Assembly (NCBI GenBank): GCA_049317525.1
Contig: JBMOIC010000010.1
Location: 1 to 64,000, forward strand
Origin: UBA961 sp049317525
GTDB taxonomy: Bacteria > Bacteroidota > Ignavibacteria > Kapaibacteriales > UBA961
DNA length: 64,000 nt
Direction of reading: 5' to 3'
Shown: positions 1-10,566 of the stretch, one piece after another
Layout of the letters: every line of letters starts with the position of its first letter
How positions within the stretch are numbered: the first letter of the stretch is position 1
The notes under the pieces: model-generated
The model's database searches: none
What the model was told of the DNA's origin: nothing
Seen by the model: the letters and a program-made list of their open reading frames with translations, nothing else
Position numbers and translations under genes: made by a program

Positions 1-52
1 TACATACTGTTAACAATATTACCAGTAATTTCAATTACAGAATTACCCCAAT

Positions 53-89
53 AAAAAAACCGATAACTACATGATATAGTTATCGGTTT
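53..89 (-). terminator. Intrinsic terminator after tRNA-Ser(GCU)
   Basis: A perfect 13-bp inverted repeat (57-69 paired with 77-89) with a 7-nt loop is followed on the minus strand by seven T (53-59). It lies 24 nt beyond the 3' end of the tRNA-Ser gene, and would end transcription of that tRNA and possibly of gyrA read through it. Confidence 0.85.
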
Positions 90-113
90 AAGTGTCCTAT
101 TTTCATAGGGTTG

Positions 114-204
<91 letters not shown>

Positions 205-296
205 GACAAATTTAATCTGCAACAAAAATAAGCACTTCTTTACAAGTTCACAAACTGTTTTAGAATTTAATTTTTAACACTTTAATTATCAACATA

Positions 297-2801
297 TTAC
301 AACAGTTCTAATTGGTCAGAATTAGTAGGTGTTATGATTTCATTTCCTTCTACTGTGTCTGTTTCATCCTCATCTTCTTCATGAGGTACAGTAGTAATAT
401 CTGCTATTTTATCACCTTCTTCTAATCTAATCAGGCGAACACCTTGGGTATTTCTACCGATGATTCTAATATCTTTAACTTGTTGACGAATAAGAATACC
501 GCCAACTGTCATTACTACTAAATCTTCAGTATCTTGTACTTCCATGATACTGACAACTTCACCAGTTTTATCTGTAATATTCATAGATATCACACCTTTA
601 GCACCACGTTTTGTTAGCCTGAAATCCTCATAATTGGTTCGTTTTCCATAACCTCTTTCACCAACAACGATTATTTGAGAATCTGGGCGTTTTATAGATA
701 CCATCGAGATTATTCTTTCGGTATCGCCTAATTGCATACCAATAACCCCTGCAGCAGTTCTACCCATTGGGCGTACATCACTTTCGCGGAATCTACAAGC
801 TAAACCAGCATTAGATGCTAAAATAATATCATTTGATCCATCTGTAATTTTAGCACTAATCAAACTATCATCATCATGAAGATTAATTGCAATTTTTCCA
901 TTTGCTCTAACACTTTCGAATTCTGATAATAATGTTTTCTTTACAGTACCATTAGCTGTTGCCATAAAGATATAGAGATTATCTGGGAATTCTTTTACAG
1001 TTAATGTAGCTGTTACTTTTTCTTCATTGGCTTTTTCGATAACATTTGCTAAAGATCTACCTTTTGCATTTCTGCTTGCTTCGGTTAAATCATATACTTT
1101 TACTCTAAACACTCTACCGCGATCAGTAAAGAATAATAAATAATGATGCGTTGCTGCACGGAAAACTTGTTCTACATAATCATCATCATATGTACCAGCT
1201 CCGCTTGCGCCACGGCCACCTTTATGTTGACGTCTATAATTAGTTACTGCAGTACGTTTTATAAAACCTTTATGAGAAATAGTTACAATCATTTCTTCAT
1301 TGGCTATCATATCTTCCAATGTGAAATCTCTGGCATCATGAACTATCTCTGTTCTGCGTTCATCACCATATTTTTTTCGTATCTCAGCTAATTCATCGCT
1401 AATAATTTGCATCTGCAATTCTTTGCTAGCTAAAATAGATTTCAATTTTTCAATTAATTGAATAATCTCTCTATATTCAGCTTGGATTTTATCTCTTTCT
1501 AAACCAGTTAATCTTTGTAAACGCATTTCAAGAATAGCTTTAGCCTGAATTTCAGACAAACTAAATCTTGAACGTAAATTCATACTAGCTGTTGGTGTAT
1601 CTTTAGATTGCTTGATGGTTTTAATTACTTCATCAATATTGTCTAAAGCAATAATAAAACCTTCTAAAATATGGGCTCTTCTCTCTGCAGCATCTAATTC
1701 AAACTGTGTTCTTCTAACAATTACTTCATTTCGATGTTTTAAAAATTCTTCCATCATTTCTTTTAGTGTAAGAACCTTTGGACGGCCCTTCACTAAAGCT
1801 AACATATTAATACCAAACGTTGTTTGCAATTGTGTATGCTTATACAAATTGTTCAAAACAACCATAGGAGTGGCATCACGCTTTAACTCAATAACAATAC
1901 GCATTCCATCACGATCTGATTCATCTCTGATATCAGAAATATCTTCAATTACCTTGGCCCTTACTAAATCTGCAATTTTTTCAATTAATGAAGCCTTACC
2001 TACTTGATAAGGTAATTCAGTAATAATAATTGTTTCTCTGGTTTTTGTAGTCTCAACACTTGCTTTAGCACGAACTAAAACACGGCCACGCCCAGTATGA
2101 TAACCATCTTTTACACCTTCATATCCGTAGATAATACCGCCTGTTGGAAAATCAGGTGCCTTTACATATTGCATCAATTCAGAAATTGTAATTTCTGGAT
2201 TAATGATCAATGCTTGTAAAGCATCAACAACTTCATTAAGATTATGAGGAGGTATATTTGTAGCCATACCTACAGCAATTCCACCCGCTCCGTTTATTAA
2301 CAAAGTAGGTAAAGAAGTAGGTAACACGGTAGGTTCTTCTAAAGAATCATCAAAGTTAGGGCGATAATCAACAGTATTTTTATCAATGTCTCGCAATGTC
2401 TCCATTGCAATTGATGCTAATTTAGATTCAGTATAACGCATAGCAGCTGGTGGATCACCATCTACAGATCCATAGTTACCCTGTCCATCAACAAGTGGAT
2501 AACGCATAGACCATTCTTGAGCCAAACGCACCATTGCATCATAAACAGAAGAATCTCCATGGGGATGATATTTACCAAGAACTTCCCCAACCAGACGAGC
2601 AGATTTTTTATATGGTTTATTAGGCATTAAACCTAGTTCATACATAGCATAGAGAATTCTACGGTGAACTGGCTTTAAACCATCACGCACATCAGGTAAT
2701 GCACGTGAAACTATTACAGACATTGAATAAGCAAGATAAGAAGCGCGCATTTCATCTTCTAGCATAACAGGAAGAATGCGCTCGCTAAGGAGCGATGACA
2801 T
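297..2801 (-). CDS. gyrA: DNA gyrase subunit A
   Basis: GyrA is the breakage-reunion subunit of the GyrA2B2 gyrase that introduces negative supercoils. At 834 residues it is close to the usual length. The N-terminal topoisomerase IIA domain has the active tyrosine Tyr123 (AAMRYTE). The quinolone-resistance region [10 protein letters not shown] keeps Ser84 and Asp88, the residues usually changed in resistant strains, so a wild-type target is inferred. The C-terminal beta-pinwheel begins near residue 510 and carries a GyrA-box-like motif, QHKGGRG, which supports GyrA over ParC. The tail is acidic, as in many gyrases. The gene sits between two tRNA-Ser genes on the same strand and has its own probable promoter 38 nt upstream. 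No Shine-Dalgarno sequence is seen. Confidence 0.97.
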   Translation of the reverse strand: MSSLLSERILPVMLEDEMRASYLAYSMSVIVSRALPDVRDGLKPVHRRILYAMYELGLMPNKPYKKSARLVGEVLGKYHPHGDSSVYDAMVRLAQEWSMRYPLVDGQGNYGSVDGDPPAAMRYTESKLASIAMETLRDIDKNTVDYRPNFDDSLEEPTVLPTSLPTLLINGAGGIAVGMATNIPPHNLNEVVDALQALIINPEITISELMQYVKAPDFPTGGIIYGYEGVKDGYHTGRGRVLVRAKASVETTKTRETIIITELPYQVGKASLIEKIADLVRAKVIEDISDIRDESDRDGMRIVIELKRDATPMVVLNNLYKHTQLQTTFGINMLALVKGRPKVLTLKEMMEEFLKHRNEVIVRRTQFELDAAERRAHILEGFIIALDNIDEVIKTIKQSKDTPTASMNLRSRFSLSEIQAKAILEMRLQRLTGLERDKIQAEYREIIQLIEKLKSILASKELQMQIISDELAEIRKKYGDERRTEIVHDARDFTLEDMIANEEMIVTISHKGFIKRTAVTNYRRQHKGGRGASGAGTYDDDYVEQVFRAATHHYLLFFTDRGRVFRVKVYDLTEASRNAKGRSLANVIEKANEEKVTATLTVKEFPDNLYIFMATANGTVKKTLLSEFESVRANGKIAINLHDDDSLISAKITDGSNDIILASNAGLACRFRESDVRPMGRTAAGVIGMQLGDTERIISMVSIKRPDSQIIVVGERGYGKRTNYEDFRLTKRGAKGVISMNITDKTGEVVSIMEVQDTEDLVVMTVGGILIRQQVKDIRIIGRNTQGVRLIRLEEGDKIADITTVPHEEDEDETDTVEGNEIITPTNSDQLELL

Positions 2802-2838
2802 AGTGTTTTTCTGAGTATTTAAGGAAAAATCTTACACG

Positions 2839-2846
2839 CTAAAATA
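2839..2846 (-). promoter_or_regulatory. Candidate -7 promoter element of gyrA
   Basis: The minus strand reads TATTTTAG, one mismatch from the Bacteroidota -7 consensus TAnnTTTG, 37 nt upstream of the gyrA ATG. The same octamer occurs before sdhC and the porD-like gene. No clear -33 TTTG is present, so the call rests on position and recurrence. Confidence 0.4.
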
Positions 2847-2911
2847 CGAAAAAAGCAAGTCTTGGACGCAGTATTTATTGGTTTTTCTACTTTTTTTTAT
2901 TCAAGCAAAAT

Positions 2912-2948
2912 AAAAAAAGCCACCCCCCAACAATTTAGGGGATGGCTT
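2912..2948 (-). terminator. Intrinsic terminator after tRNA-Ser(GGA)
   Basis: Arms 2917-2927 and 2938-2948 pair over 11 bp with a single G-U wobble in minus-strand RNA, closing a 10-nt loop. Seven T follow on the minus strand (2912-2918, partly within the stem base). It begins immediately after the tRNA and separates it from gyrA. Confidence 0.85.
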
Positions 2949-2949
2949 G

Positions 2950-3036
2950 CGGAAAGGGCGGGATTCGAACCCGCGGAACCCTTACAGGCTCACACGCTTT
3001 CCAGGCGTGCCAATTAAACCACTCTTGCACCTTTCC
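2950..3036 (-). tRNA. tRNA-Ser (anticodon GGA)
   Basis: On the minus strand the acceptor GGAAAGG pairs with CCTTTCC. The T arm has GGGTTCGAATCCC. The anticodon stem CACGC/GCGTG presents GGA, which reads UCC/UCU serine codons. The length is 87 nt with a long class II variable arm. CCA is not encoded. A TATAAT-like sequence lies about 35-40 nt upstream on the minus strand (around 3070-3078). Confidence 0.95.
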
Positions 3037-3219
3037 GTAGTACTTTCATCACAACCAGGGCTATGATTATACCTACCTTTTTTAAAAAAGGAAAGCGAAA
3101 ATAAGAATTTTGAAGGAATTTGGAATATATAATTTGTTTAGTGCTTTAGATTATGTTTGGTAGACATATAATCATCAGGAGAAATCAAACACTAATATTG
3201 CAAATAAACCCACGATTTT

Positions 3220-3243
3220 ATTCATCAAAATCACGTAATTTTG
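3220..3243 (+). promoter_or_regulatory. Candidate promoter of fbaB
   Basis: TAATTTTG at 3236-3243 fits the Bacteroidota -7 consensus TAnnTTTG exactly and is preceded, 10 nt earlier, by ATTCAT (3220-3225). The same ATTCAT-N10-TAATTTTG arrangement occurs before icd (35711-35734). It lies 53 nt upstream of the fbaB ATG in the 260-nt gap that follows tRNA-Ser(GGA). Confidence 0.45.
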
Positions 3244-3296
3244 TCTTAGCAAATTCATGTTTCTTCAATCCCAAACAATAACTTTAAGGATTGTTA

Positions 3297-4361
3297 ATGA
3301 TTGACAATATAGTCTCGCTTTTGGGCGGCCAAGCCTCTTATTTTTTAGATCACACTTGCAATACAGTTGATAAATCTAGTTTACATCTACCTGGTGGCGA
3401 CGCTGTAGATAGAATTTATTCTGTTTCAGATAGATCTAATCGTGTTTTACAAAATTTACAAAGAATTTTTTCACATGGAAGGCTTTCTGGTACAGGATAT
3501 ACTTCTATACTTCCTGTTGACCAAGGGATAGAACATTCTGCAGGTGCTAGCTTTGCTAAAAACCCAGCATATTTCGACCCAGAAAATATCATTACTCTTG
3601 CAATTGAAGGTGGTTGTAATGCAGTAGCTTCTACTTTTGGTGTATTAGCTATGACTTCTCGTTTATATGCCCATAAAATTCCATATATCGTCAAGATTAA
3701 TCATAATGAACTTCTTACCTATCCAAATAAGGCAGATCAAATACTATTTGGAACTGTTCAGCAAGCTTATGAAATGGGCGCTGCTGCGATTGGAGCAACT
3801 ATTTATTTTGGATCTCCCGAAAGCTCTAGACAAATAGTAGAAATTTCACAAGCTTTTGCACATGCACATCAATTGGGTATGGCAACTATTTTATGGTGTT
3901 ATCTAAGAAATTCAGCTTTTAAATCAGATAAAGATTATCATATTTCTGCTGATTTAACCGGCCAGGCAAATCACTTGGGTGTTACTTTAGGAGCTGATAT
4001 TATTAAACAAAAATTACCTGAAAACAATGGTGGATATTCTTCACTTAATATGGGTAATTCTAGTTATGGAAAATTAGATAATCGTATGTATTCAGAATTA
4101 AGTTCAGACCATCCAATTGATTTATGTCGTTATCAAGTAGCAAATTGTTATATGGGCAGAATTGGACTTATCAATTCTGGTGGTGCATCCGGTTCTAATG
4201 ATTTTGCAGAAGCCGCTATAACAGCAGTTATTAATAAAAGAGCTGGTGGAATGGGTTTGATTTCAGGAAGAAAAGCATTTCAAAGGCCAATGAATGAAGG
4301 CATAGCATTATTGAACACAATTCAAGATGTGTATTTATGTCCAGAAATTACCATAGCATAA
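3297..4361 (+). CDS. fbaB: Fructose-bisphosphate aldolase, class I (FbaB/DhnA type)
   Basis: This enzyme interconverts fructose-1,6-bisphosphate with glyceraldehyde-3-phosphate and dihydroxyacetone phosphate in glycolysis and gluconeogenesis. The 354 residues resemble E. coli FbaB along their length. VDQGIEH (Asp75-Gln76-Gly77) and the strand [15 protein letters not shown] (around 232-246) are present. In this family the lysine at the end of GADxxK, here Lys237, forms the Schiff base; that assignment comes from family knowledge. The ATG at 3297 is preferred over an in-frame TTG two codons earlier. The gene begins a run of four same-strand genes, 10 nt ahead of the ABC exporter, although its metabolic role has no evident link to them. 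Confidence 0.95.
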   Translation: MIDNIVSLLGGQASYFLDHTCNTVDKSSLHLPGGDAVDRIYSVSDRSNRVLQNLQRIFSHGRLSGTGYTSILPVDQGIEHSAGASFAKNPAYFDPENIITLAIEGGCNAVASTFGVLAMTSRLYAHKIPYIVKINHNELLTYPNKADQILFGTVQQAYEMGAAAIGATIYFGSPESSRQIVEISQAFAHAHQLGMATILWCYLRNSAFKSDKDYHISADLTGQANHLGVTLGADIIKQKLPENNGGYSSLNMGNSSYGKLDNRMYSELSSDHPIDLCRYQVANCYMGRIGLINSGGASGSNDFAEAAITAVINKRAGGMGLISGRKAFQRPMNEGIALLNTIQDVYLCPEITIA

Positions 4362-4371
4362 TGCAATCAAT

Positions 4372-6150
4372 ATGAAAGAATTAAAAAGATTATTCCCCTA
4401 TTTGAAAAGACATAAAGCCCAACTTATGCTGGGCTTTCTTTTTGTAACATTATCTAATGTTTGTTCTACTTCTGTACCACGCTTTGTTGGGCGTATTGTA
4501 GATGGAATGCAAAGGGCTAATATAGATTCACAGGAGGTTTATCTTTCTATTGGACTTATTCTTGCGCTTACAATAGGCTCTGGTTTTTTTATGTACCTTA
4601 CCAGAAGAACAATTATTGTAACATCTCGATTAATTGAATATGAATTAAGAAATGATTTATTACAGGCTTTAGAAATTCAATCTCTTTCTTTTTTTCATGG
4701 AAATTCTACTGGCTCTTTAATGGCTTTAACAACAAATGATATTGCTGCAATGCGTGAATTCTTGGGTCCAGCTATCATGTATTCAGCCAATACTATAACT
4801 ACATTTACATTTGCATTAGCCTTGATGAGCTCGATTAATCTATCAATTACTTTATTAGCTTTGATTCCTTTACCCTTTATGGCTTTTTTAACATATAGAA
4901 TTGGAAAAAAAGTACATGATGGATTTAGAGAAGTACAAGAACAATTTTCTCATTTAACTGCACATGCTCAAGAATCATTTAGCGGTGTAAGGGTAATAAA
5001 AGCTTATCAAAGGGAAGACTATGAATACAAGCAGTTTTCCCAACAAAGTGAAGAATATAAATTCCGAAATATTAAGCTTGCTTTTTTTCAATCATTAACA
5101 ATGCCTTCTATGATGGCTTTAGTTGGTTTTTCTAATCTTTTAGTTCTTGGATATGGCGGTATTCAAGTAATTAGAAATCAGGCTACTTTAGGCGATATCA
5201 CGCAATTTTTTATTTATCTAAATCAATTGATATGGCCTGTTGCAGCAATCGGCTGGGTAAGTAATTTAGTTCAAAGGGCAGCAGCATCAGCAAAAAGAGT
5301 TGGTGATATTATGGATATGATACCCTCAATATCGTATAAACAAGATGCCAATTCTTCACAACACATACAAAACCCACACATTAGTTTTCACCATGTAACA
5401 ATGCAATATCCTGATAGAAAAGATAAGGCATTAGATTCAATTACATTTGAAGTTAAAGCAGGCAGTTCACTTGGTATTGTAGGGGCAACTGGGAGCGGAA
5501 AATCAACTTTAGCAAGCCTTTTACCTCGTCTATTCGACTTAACATCTGGCTCGATAAAGATAGATGGTATTGATATTAAAGATATTTCTTTACAAGAATT
5601 ACGTTCCTGTATAGGCCTTGTTCAGCAAGAAGCATTCCTTTTTAGCATGTCACTTGCAGATAATATTCGCTTTGGCAAACCAGAAGCAAGTGAGCAAGAA
5701 ATTCAAGAAGCAGCTCAATTAGCAGGCTTAGCTCAAGATATTGAAGATTTACCAAATGGGTATAATACAATTGTTGGAGAACGTGGCATAACTCTATCTG
5801 GTGGGCAAAAGCAAAGAACTGCAATCGCAAGAGCAATTGTCCGAAATCCCAAAATATTAGTATTAGATGATGCTTTCTCTGCCGTAGATACAGCTACAGA
5901 AGAAATAATCTTAAAAGGTTTATCAACATTAATGGTAAACAGAACAACTATTCTTATCGCTCACCGTATTTCTACTGTTTCATTATGCGATAATATTATT
6001 GTTTTGCAAAAAGGTGCAATAGTAGAATCGGGTACGCATCTTGAGTTATTATCAAAAAATGGTATATATGCTTCCATGCATGAACGCCAGCAATTAGAAG
6101 AAGAATTTATTGGTTTCACAGCCGAATTAACTGCACATAATCAGGCATAA
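4372..6150 (+). CDS. ABC exporter, fused membrane and ATPase domains (MdlA/BmrC-like)
   Basis: A half-transporter of the type I exporter fold: about six membrane helices (roughly residues 15-305) followed by an ATPase domain. The Walker A is GATGSGKST (371-379), the signature LSGGQKQR (475-482), the Walker B ILVLDD (495-500) and the H-loop IAHR (529-532). The residue after the Walker B aspartate is Asp500 rather than the catalytic Glu. This substitution is typical of one partner in heterodimeric exporters such as BmrC or TM287, and also occurs in MdlA. No partner half-transporter is encoded nearby. It lies 3 nt ahead of a lipid-type glycosyltransferase, so lipid or glycolipid export is a possible role. 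The substrate cannot be read from sequence. Confidence 0.88.
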   Translation: MKELKRLFPYLKRHKAQLMLGFLFVTLSNVCSTSVPRFVGRIVDGMQRANIDSQEVYLSIGLILALTIGSGFFMYLTRRTIIVTSRLIEYELRNDLLQALEIQSLSFFHGNSTGSLMALTTNDIAAMREFLGPAIMYSANTITTFTFALALMSSINLSITLLALIPLPFMAFLTYRIGKKVHDGFREVQEQFSHLTAHAQESFSGVRVIKAYQREDYEYKQFSQQSEEYKFRNIKLAFFQSLTMPSMMALVGFSNLLVLGYGGIQVIRNQATLGDITQFFIYLNQLIWPVAAIGWVSNLVQRAAASAKRVGDIMDMIPSISYKQDANSSQHIQNPHISFHHVTMQYPDRKDKALDSITFEVKAGSSLGIVGATGSGKSTLASLLPRLFDLTSGSIKIDGIDIKDISLQELRSCIGLVQQEAFLFSMSLADNIRFGKPEASEQEIQEAAQLAGLAQDIEDLPNGYNTIVGERGITLSGGQKQRTAIARAIVRNPKILVLDDAFSAVDTATEEIILKGLSTLMVNRTTILIAHRISTVSLCDNIIVLQKGAIVESGTHLELLSKNGIYASMHERQQLEEEFIGFTAELTAHNQA

Positions 6151-6153
6151 GCT

Positions 6154-7116
6154 ATGAAAATCTCAATTGTAGTACCAATGTATAATGAAGAAGGTATCAT
6201 ACATGCTTTTTATGAAAGAATGGAGAATACCAAACAATTATTTCTGTCAAAATGTGGTATTAATGCTCAAGAAATAGAAGTGATTTTTGTTAATGATGGG
6301 TCTAAAGATAATACTGTGAATCTTCTCAAACATCTTTGTGAACAGATTCCAGGTTATGTGCTCTTAAATTTATCAAGAAATCATGGACATCAAATTGCAA
6401 TTACAGCTGGCATAGACATAGCACTGGGTGATGCAATTGCAGTTATTGATGGAGATTTGCAAGATCCTCCAGAAACTATTGTTGATTTATATGTAACAAT
6501 GTTAAAGGGTTATGATGTTGTATATGCCGTAAGAAAAAAAAGAGATGGAGAAAGCTTTTTTAAATTGTTTACCGCTTCTTTGTTTTATCGTGTTTTAAGA
6601 AAATTAACCAATGTTGATATACCTGTTGATACTGGTGATTTTAGAATTATGAGCAGACGAGTTGTCAATGTGTTAAAATCGATGAAAGAACGCCATAGAT
6701 TTATTCGTGGCATGATTAGTTGGATAGGCTTCAATCAAATCGGTATGGAATATGAACGTAATGAAAGACATTCTGGAGAAACAAAATATACCTTAACAAA
6801 AATGATAAAATTTGCTGTTGATGGCATAACTTCATTTTCTTCAATTCCATTAAAACTATCATCTTATATTGGAATTATCACAGCATTTCTTGGCTTTTTA
6901 TATAGCCTTTATATTATTATACTTAAGCTATTTATGCCCGATACGCATATTGAATTAGGTTGGGCTTCTCTTATCATATGTATTTTACTTTTAGGTGGCA
7001 CGCAATTACTTGCATTAGGGATGATTGGCGAATATTTAGGCAGAATCCACGATGAGACAAAATATCGTCCATTATATATTATAGAAGATATTTATAGGAA
7101 AGAACCTAATGAGTGA
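6154..7116 (+). CDS. Membrane-anchored family 2 glycosyltransferase (GtrB/DPM1-like)
   Basis: The 320-residue protein has an N-terminal GT-A domain with VPMYNEE (7-13), NDGSKDNT (47-54) and the metal-binding region IDGDLQDPPE (98-107). Two C-terminal membrane helices (about 236-260 and 268-292) follow. This is the layout of GtrB, ArnC and dolichyl-phosphate-sugar synthases, which move a sugar from a nucleotide onto undecaprenyl phosphate at the cytoplasmic face. The actual sugar and acceptor are unknown. The gene starts 3 nt after the ABC exporter and overlaps the next methyltransferase by 8 nt, so the three are probably translated from one message. Confidence 0.9.
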   Translation: MKISIVVPMYNEEGIIHAFYERMENTKQLFLSKCGINAQEIEVIFVNDGSKDNTVNLLKHLCEQIPGYVLLNLSRNHGHQIAITAGIDIALGDAIAVIDGDLQDPPETIVDLYVTMLKGYDVVYAVRKKRDGESFFKLFTASLFYRVLRKLTNVDIPVDTGDFRIMSRRVVNVLKSMKERHRFIRGMISWIGFNQIGMEYERNERHSGETKYTLTKMIKFAVDGITSFSSIPLKLSSYIGIITAFLGFLYSLYIIILKLFMPDTHIELGWASLIICILLLGGTQLLALGMIGEYLGRIHDETKYRPLYIIEDIYRKEPNE

Positions 7117-7807
7117 ATTTGATAAATATGCATTAGAATATCAATCGATGCATGCTCAAAATGTGAAGGCTTCTGGATATGAGCCCGCTTTTTTTGATGA
7201 ATATAAAGTAAAAGAAGTATATCGGAAATTGAAAATATATGGAAGAGACAAAGAACATCTACATATCCTAAACTTTGGATGTGGTATTGGTAAAAGTGAA
7301 CCATTATTAAGAAAATACTTTCCTAGCTCTTCAATAATTGGTGCTGATGTTTCGCAAGATTCATTAGATATGGCTAAAAGTGCAAATAAAGATGTTCCCG
7401 GAATTCAATGGGAACTATTATCTGAAACAGGCCCAATACCATTTCCAGATACATTCGATGTCATTTTTATTGCAAATGTATTTCATCATATTCCTCATTC
7501 AGAACATATAAGAATTCTTAAGGATTTAAAAAATCATCTGCGAGCCGGAGGAATGATTTTTATGTTTGAACATAATCCTTGGAATCCAATCACTGTAAAA
7601 ACAATTAAAGATTGTCCATTCGATATTGATGCAGTTCTGCTTCCTCCATCTTATTCGGAACATATATATAAAGAATCTGGGTTTTCTATAAGAAAAAGAA
7701 CATTTACACTGTTTTTTCCAGCTTTTGTTGGATTCCTTAGACCTTTGGAACCAATGCTAGGTTTTTTACCGTTTGGAGCTCAATACTACTATGAAGCGCG
7801 AGTTTAA
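7109..7807 (+). CDS. Class I SAM-dependent methyltransferase
   Basis: A 232-residue Rossmann methyltransferase. Motif I is LNFGCGIGKSEP (about 54-65), and the acidic residue that would contact the SAM ribose is Asp80 (IGAD). The later IFIANVFHHIP resembles motif IV/post-II of small-molecule methyltransferases. The family reaction is methyl transfer from SAM; the acceptor is not predictable. The ATG lies inside the end of the glycosyltransferase gene (ATGAGTGA overlap), indicating coupling. Since its neighbours are a lipid-sugar transferase and an exporter, modification of a lipid-linked sugar or lipid is a reasonable inference but unproven. It is the last gene of its operon. Confidence 0.85.
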   Translation: MSEFDKYALEYQSMHAQNVKASGYEPAFFDEYKVKEVYRKLKIYGRDKEHLHILNFGCGIGKSEPLLRKYFPSSSIIGADVSQDSLDMAKSANKDVPGIQWELLSETGPIPFPDTFDVIFIANVFHHIPHSEHIRILKDLKNHLRAGGMIFMFEHNPWNPITVKTIKDCPFDIDAVLLPPSYSEHIYKESGFSIRKRTFTLFFPAFVGFLRPLEPMLGFLPFGAQYYYEARV

Positions 7808-7817
7808 GACTTTTACC

Positions 7818-7849
7818 TTTGACGAAAAACCCTCAATTATGTATTTTAG
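7818..7849 (+). promoter_or_regulatory. Candidate promoter of the sdhCAB operon
   Basis: TTTG at 7818-7821 and TATTTTAG at 7842-7849 are separated by 20 nt, the spacing known for Bacteroidota -33/-7 promoters. The second box has one mismatch to TAnnTTTG. It ends 25 nt before the sdhC start codon. Confidence 0.5.
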
Positions 7850-7874
7850 ATCTAAATTATTAAGGATATAGTTC

Positions 7875-8618
7875 ATGTCTTCTCTGTTTCAATTTCTCCG
7901 TTCAACCGTATTCACCAAAATAGTGATGGCTGTTACGGGTTTGATGATTGTTGGATTTTTAGTTGGGCATCTTCTAGGAAATCTATTGATGTTTAGCGGC
8001 CCAGAAAAAATAAATGCTTATGCATTAGGTTTAAAAAATCTAGGACCACTTTTATGGTTAGTTAGAATAGCCATGATTTCTGCATTAGGATTGCATGTTT
8101 GGTCTTCAATAAAACTTTCGAATCGAAATCGCGATGCACGTCCGATTGCATATCAAGAAAAAAAATCACTTAAATCTACATTTGCTTCAAGAACAATGAT
8201 GTATTCTGGACTAGCAATACTTTTCTTTGTTATCTATCATTTATTACATTATACTTTTGGCATTATTCAGCCTCAAACATATTTTGAAAATAGTTATACC
8301 CTTAAATCTGGAGAAGTAGTTCATAATGTATTCAATATGGTTGTAGCTGGTTTCCAGAATCCTTTTATTGCCCTTAGCTATATGTTTGCAATCATTTTTG
8401 TTTCCGCACATGTAAGCCATTCTGTTTCTAGTGCTTTTAGAACATTAGGAATACATAATCCAAAATATTTAGCTATTACTGCTAAGATTGGCCCTGCCCT
8501 AGCAGCTATATTTCTCATTGGATATTTATCAATTCCAATAGCAGTATTTAGTGGTATTATCAAACCGGTTTGTGATAATTCAGAAGCTTGTTCTGCTATG
8601 AAAGATTGTTGTAAATAA
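7875..8618 (+). CDS. sdhC: Succinate dehydrogenase cytochrome b558 subunit
   Basis: Membrane anchor of complex II in the five-helix, two-heme (type B) family used by Bacteroidota and Bacillota. The 247 residues contain five hydrophobic helices. Histidines His32, His74, His122 (YHLLHY) and His179 (SAHVSH) fall where the heme ligands of this family are expected. It would pass electrons from SdhB to menaquinone. The C-terminal tail after the last helix is unusual: the last 14 residues carry four cysteines, including a CC pair near the end. With an inside N-terminus and five helices, this tail would face the periplasm. It is the first gene of sdhCAB, with sdhA 34 nt downstream. Confidence 0.95.
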   Translation: MSSLFQFLRSTVFTKIVMAVTGLMIVGFLVGHLLGNLLMFSGPEKINAYALGLKNLGPLLWLVRIAMISALGLHVWSSIKLSNRNRDARPIAYQEKKSLKSTFASRTMMYSGLAILFFVIYHLLHYTFGIIQPQTYFENSYTLKSGEVVHNVFNMVVAGFQNPFIALSYMFAIIFVSAHVSHSVSSAFRTLGIHNPKYLAITAKIGPALAAIFLIGYLSIPIAVFSGIIKPVCDNSEACSAMKDCCK

Positions 8619-8652
8619 ATTATATAGACTATTCACATTTAGATATTATATC

Positions 8653-10566
8653 ATGATTCTTGATTCCAAAATACCATCTGGCCCAATTGAACAAAAATGG
8701 GATAAACACAGGGCTGAAGTTAAGCTTGTTAATCCTGCTAATAAGCGAAAGTATAGAATATTGGTAGTAGGTAGTGGTCTTGCAGGTGCATCTGCTGCTG
8801 CATCTTTAGCAGAATTAGGCTATAATGTAGATTGCTTTACATTTCATGATTCACCTCGTAGAGCCCATAGCATTGCAGCTCAAGGTGGAATAAATGCAGC
8901 AAAAAATTATCAAAATGATGGCGATAGTATCTACCGTCTTTTTTATGATACAGTAAAAGGTGGAGATTTTAGAGCTCGTGAAGGTAATGTATATAGATTA
9001 GCCCAAGTTAGTACAAATATTATCGATCAATGCGTAGCCCAAGGCGTACCATTTGCAAGAGAATATGGTGGATACTTATCTAATAGATCATTTGGTGGGG
9101 CTCAAGTATCTAGAACGTTTTATGCAAAAGGACAAACAGGACAACAATTATTGCTTGGTGCATATTCAGCTTTATCAAGACAAATTGGTGCTGGAACTGT
9201 TACCATGCATACACGTTCTGAAATGATGGAATTAGTAGTTGTCGATGGCCATGCTAAAGGAATTGTAACAAGAGATTTAGTTTCAGGTAAAATAGAATCA
9301 TGGGCTGGAGATGCTGTCATTCTTGCTACTGGTGGATATTCTAATGTATTTTATCTATCAACCAATGCAATGGCTTGCAATGTAACGTCTATATGGAGAG
9401 CACATAAAAAAGGTGCGGGTTTAGCTAATCCATGCTTTACTCAAATTCATCCAACTTCTATTCCTCAACATGGTGAATATCAATCTAAATTAACATTGAT
9501 GAGTGAATCTCTTCGTAATGATGGGCGTGTTTGGGTACCAAAATCAGCTACTGAAAAAAGGGCACCACATGAAATTCCAGAAAACGACAGAGATTATTAT
9601 TTAGAAAGAAAATATCCATCTTTTGGTAATTTATCTCCTAGAGATATTGCTTCTAGAGCTGCCAAAGAAGTGTGTGATGAAGGACGCGGCGTTGGGCCCG
9701 GTGGACGCGGAGTATATCTTGATTTTTCTGCAGCAATACATCGTCTTGGCGAAAAAACCATTGCCGAACGCTATGGAAACTTATTCGAAATGTATGAAAG
9801 AATCACTGGCGAAAATCCTTATAAAATTCCAATGCGTATATATCCAGCCCCTCATTATACAATGGGTGGTTTATGGGTAGATTATAATTTGATGAGCACT
9901 ATTCCTGGATTACATGTATTAGGTGAAGCTAATTTTTCTGATCATGGAGCAAATAGATTAGGCGCAAGTGCGCTTATGCAAGGCTTAGCTGATGGATATT
10001 TTGTGATTCCATATACAATAGGTCATTATCTTGCAACAGATACCGGAAATAAGGTTGGTACAGATCACCCTGAATTCAAAAAAGCTGAAGCTGAAGTACA
10101 AGCGCGTTTACATACATTCTTATCTATAAAAGGAAAAAGAACTACTTCTTCTTTTCATAGAGAATTAGGAATGTTAATGTGGAATAATTGCGGAATGGCT
10201 AGAAGCGAAGCTAGCCTTCAACAAGCATTAAGCCGTATTCCCGAGATTAAAGAAGAATTCTGGAACAATCTGAATGTATTAGGTTCTGGCTTAGAAATGA
10301 ATAATGCCTTGGAACAAGCTGGAAGAGTTGCAGATTTCATAGAGTTTGCAGAATTGATGTGTTGGGATGCCCTAGATAGAGATGAATCATGTGGTGGACA
10401 TTTCCGCACAGAACATCAAACTCAAGATGGTGAAGCTAAAAGGAATGATCAGGATTTTTGCCATTCAGCAGTTTGGGAATATACTGGCACAAATAGCAAA
10501 TCTATTAGACACAAAGAAGAATTAACATTTGAGAATATTCAGCTTGCTACAAGGAGCTATAAATAA
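8653..10566 (+). CDS. sdhA: Succinate dehydrogenase flavoprotein subunit
   Basis: Catalytic subunit oxidising succinate to fumarate in the TCA cycle, or the reverse. The 637 residues begin with an FAD-binding Rossmann motif, GSGLAG (40-45). The segment [14 protein letters not shown] places the covalently flavinylated histidine at His72 by homology with other SdhA/FrdA proteins. The substrate-binding region [14 protein letters not shown] and the catalytic-region SLRNDGR follow, and [10 protein letters not shown] is conserved later. The length and RNDGR motif match the Bacteroidota/Wolinella-like group that pairs with a b558 subunit. The stop codon overlaps the sdhB start by 1 nt (TAATG). Confidence 0.97.
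   Translation: MILDSKIPSGPIEQKWDKHRAEVKLVNPANKRKYRILVVGSGLAGASAAASLAELGYNVDCFTFHDSPRRAHSIAAQGGINAAKNYQNDGDSIYRLFYDTVKGGDFRAREGNVYRLAQVSTNIIDQCVAQGVPFAREYGGYLSNRSFGGAQVSRTFYAKGQTGQQLLLGAYSALSRQIGAGTVTMHTRSEMMELVVVDGHAKGIVTRDLVSGKIESWAGDAVILATGGYSNVFYLSTNAMACNVTSIWRAHKKGAGLANPCFTQIHPTSIPQHGEYQSKLTLMSESLRNDGRVWVPKSATEKRAPHEIPENDRDYYLERKYPSFGNLSPRDIASRAAKEVCDEGRGVGPGGRGVYLDFSAAIHRLGEKTIAERYGNLFEMYERITGENPYKIPMRIYPAPHYTMGGLWVDYNLMSTIPGLHVLGEANFSDHGANRLGASALMQGLADGYFVIPYTIGHYLATDTGNKVGTDHPEFKKAEAEVQARLHTFLSIKGKRTTSSFHRELGMLMWNNCGMARSEASLQQALSRIPEIKEEFWNNLNVLGSGLEMNNALEQAGRVADFIEFAELMCWDALDRDESCGGHFRTEHQTQDGEAKRNDQDFCHSAVWEYTGTNSKSIRHKEELTFENIQLATRSYK

Noticed and set aside
205..296. Possible small gene between gyrA and tRNA-Ser(GCU)
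   Set aside because: No credible open frame with a start; AT-rich spacer only.
1143..2007. Plus-strand open frames of 82 and 131 codons opposite gyrA
   Set aside because: They lie antisense inside gyrA, have no recognisable domain, and follow its codon pattern in reverse.
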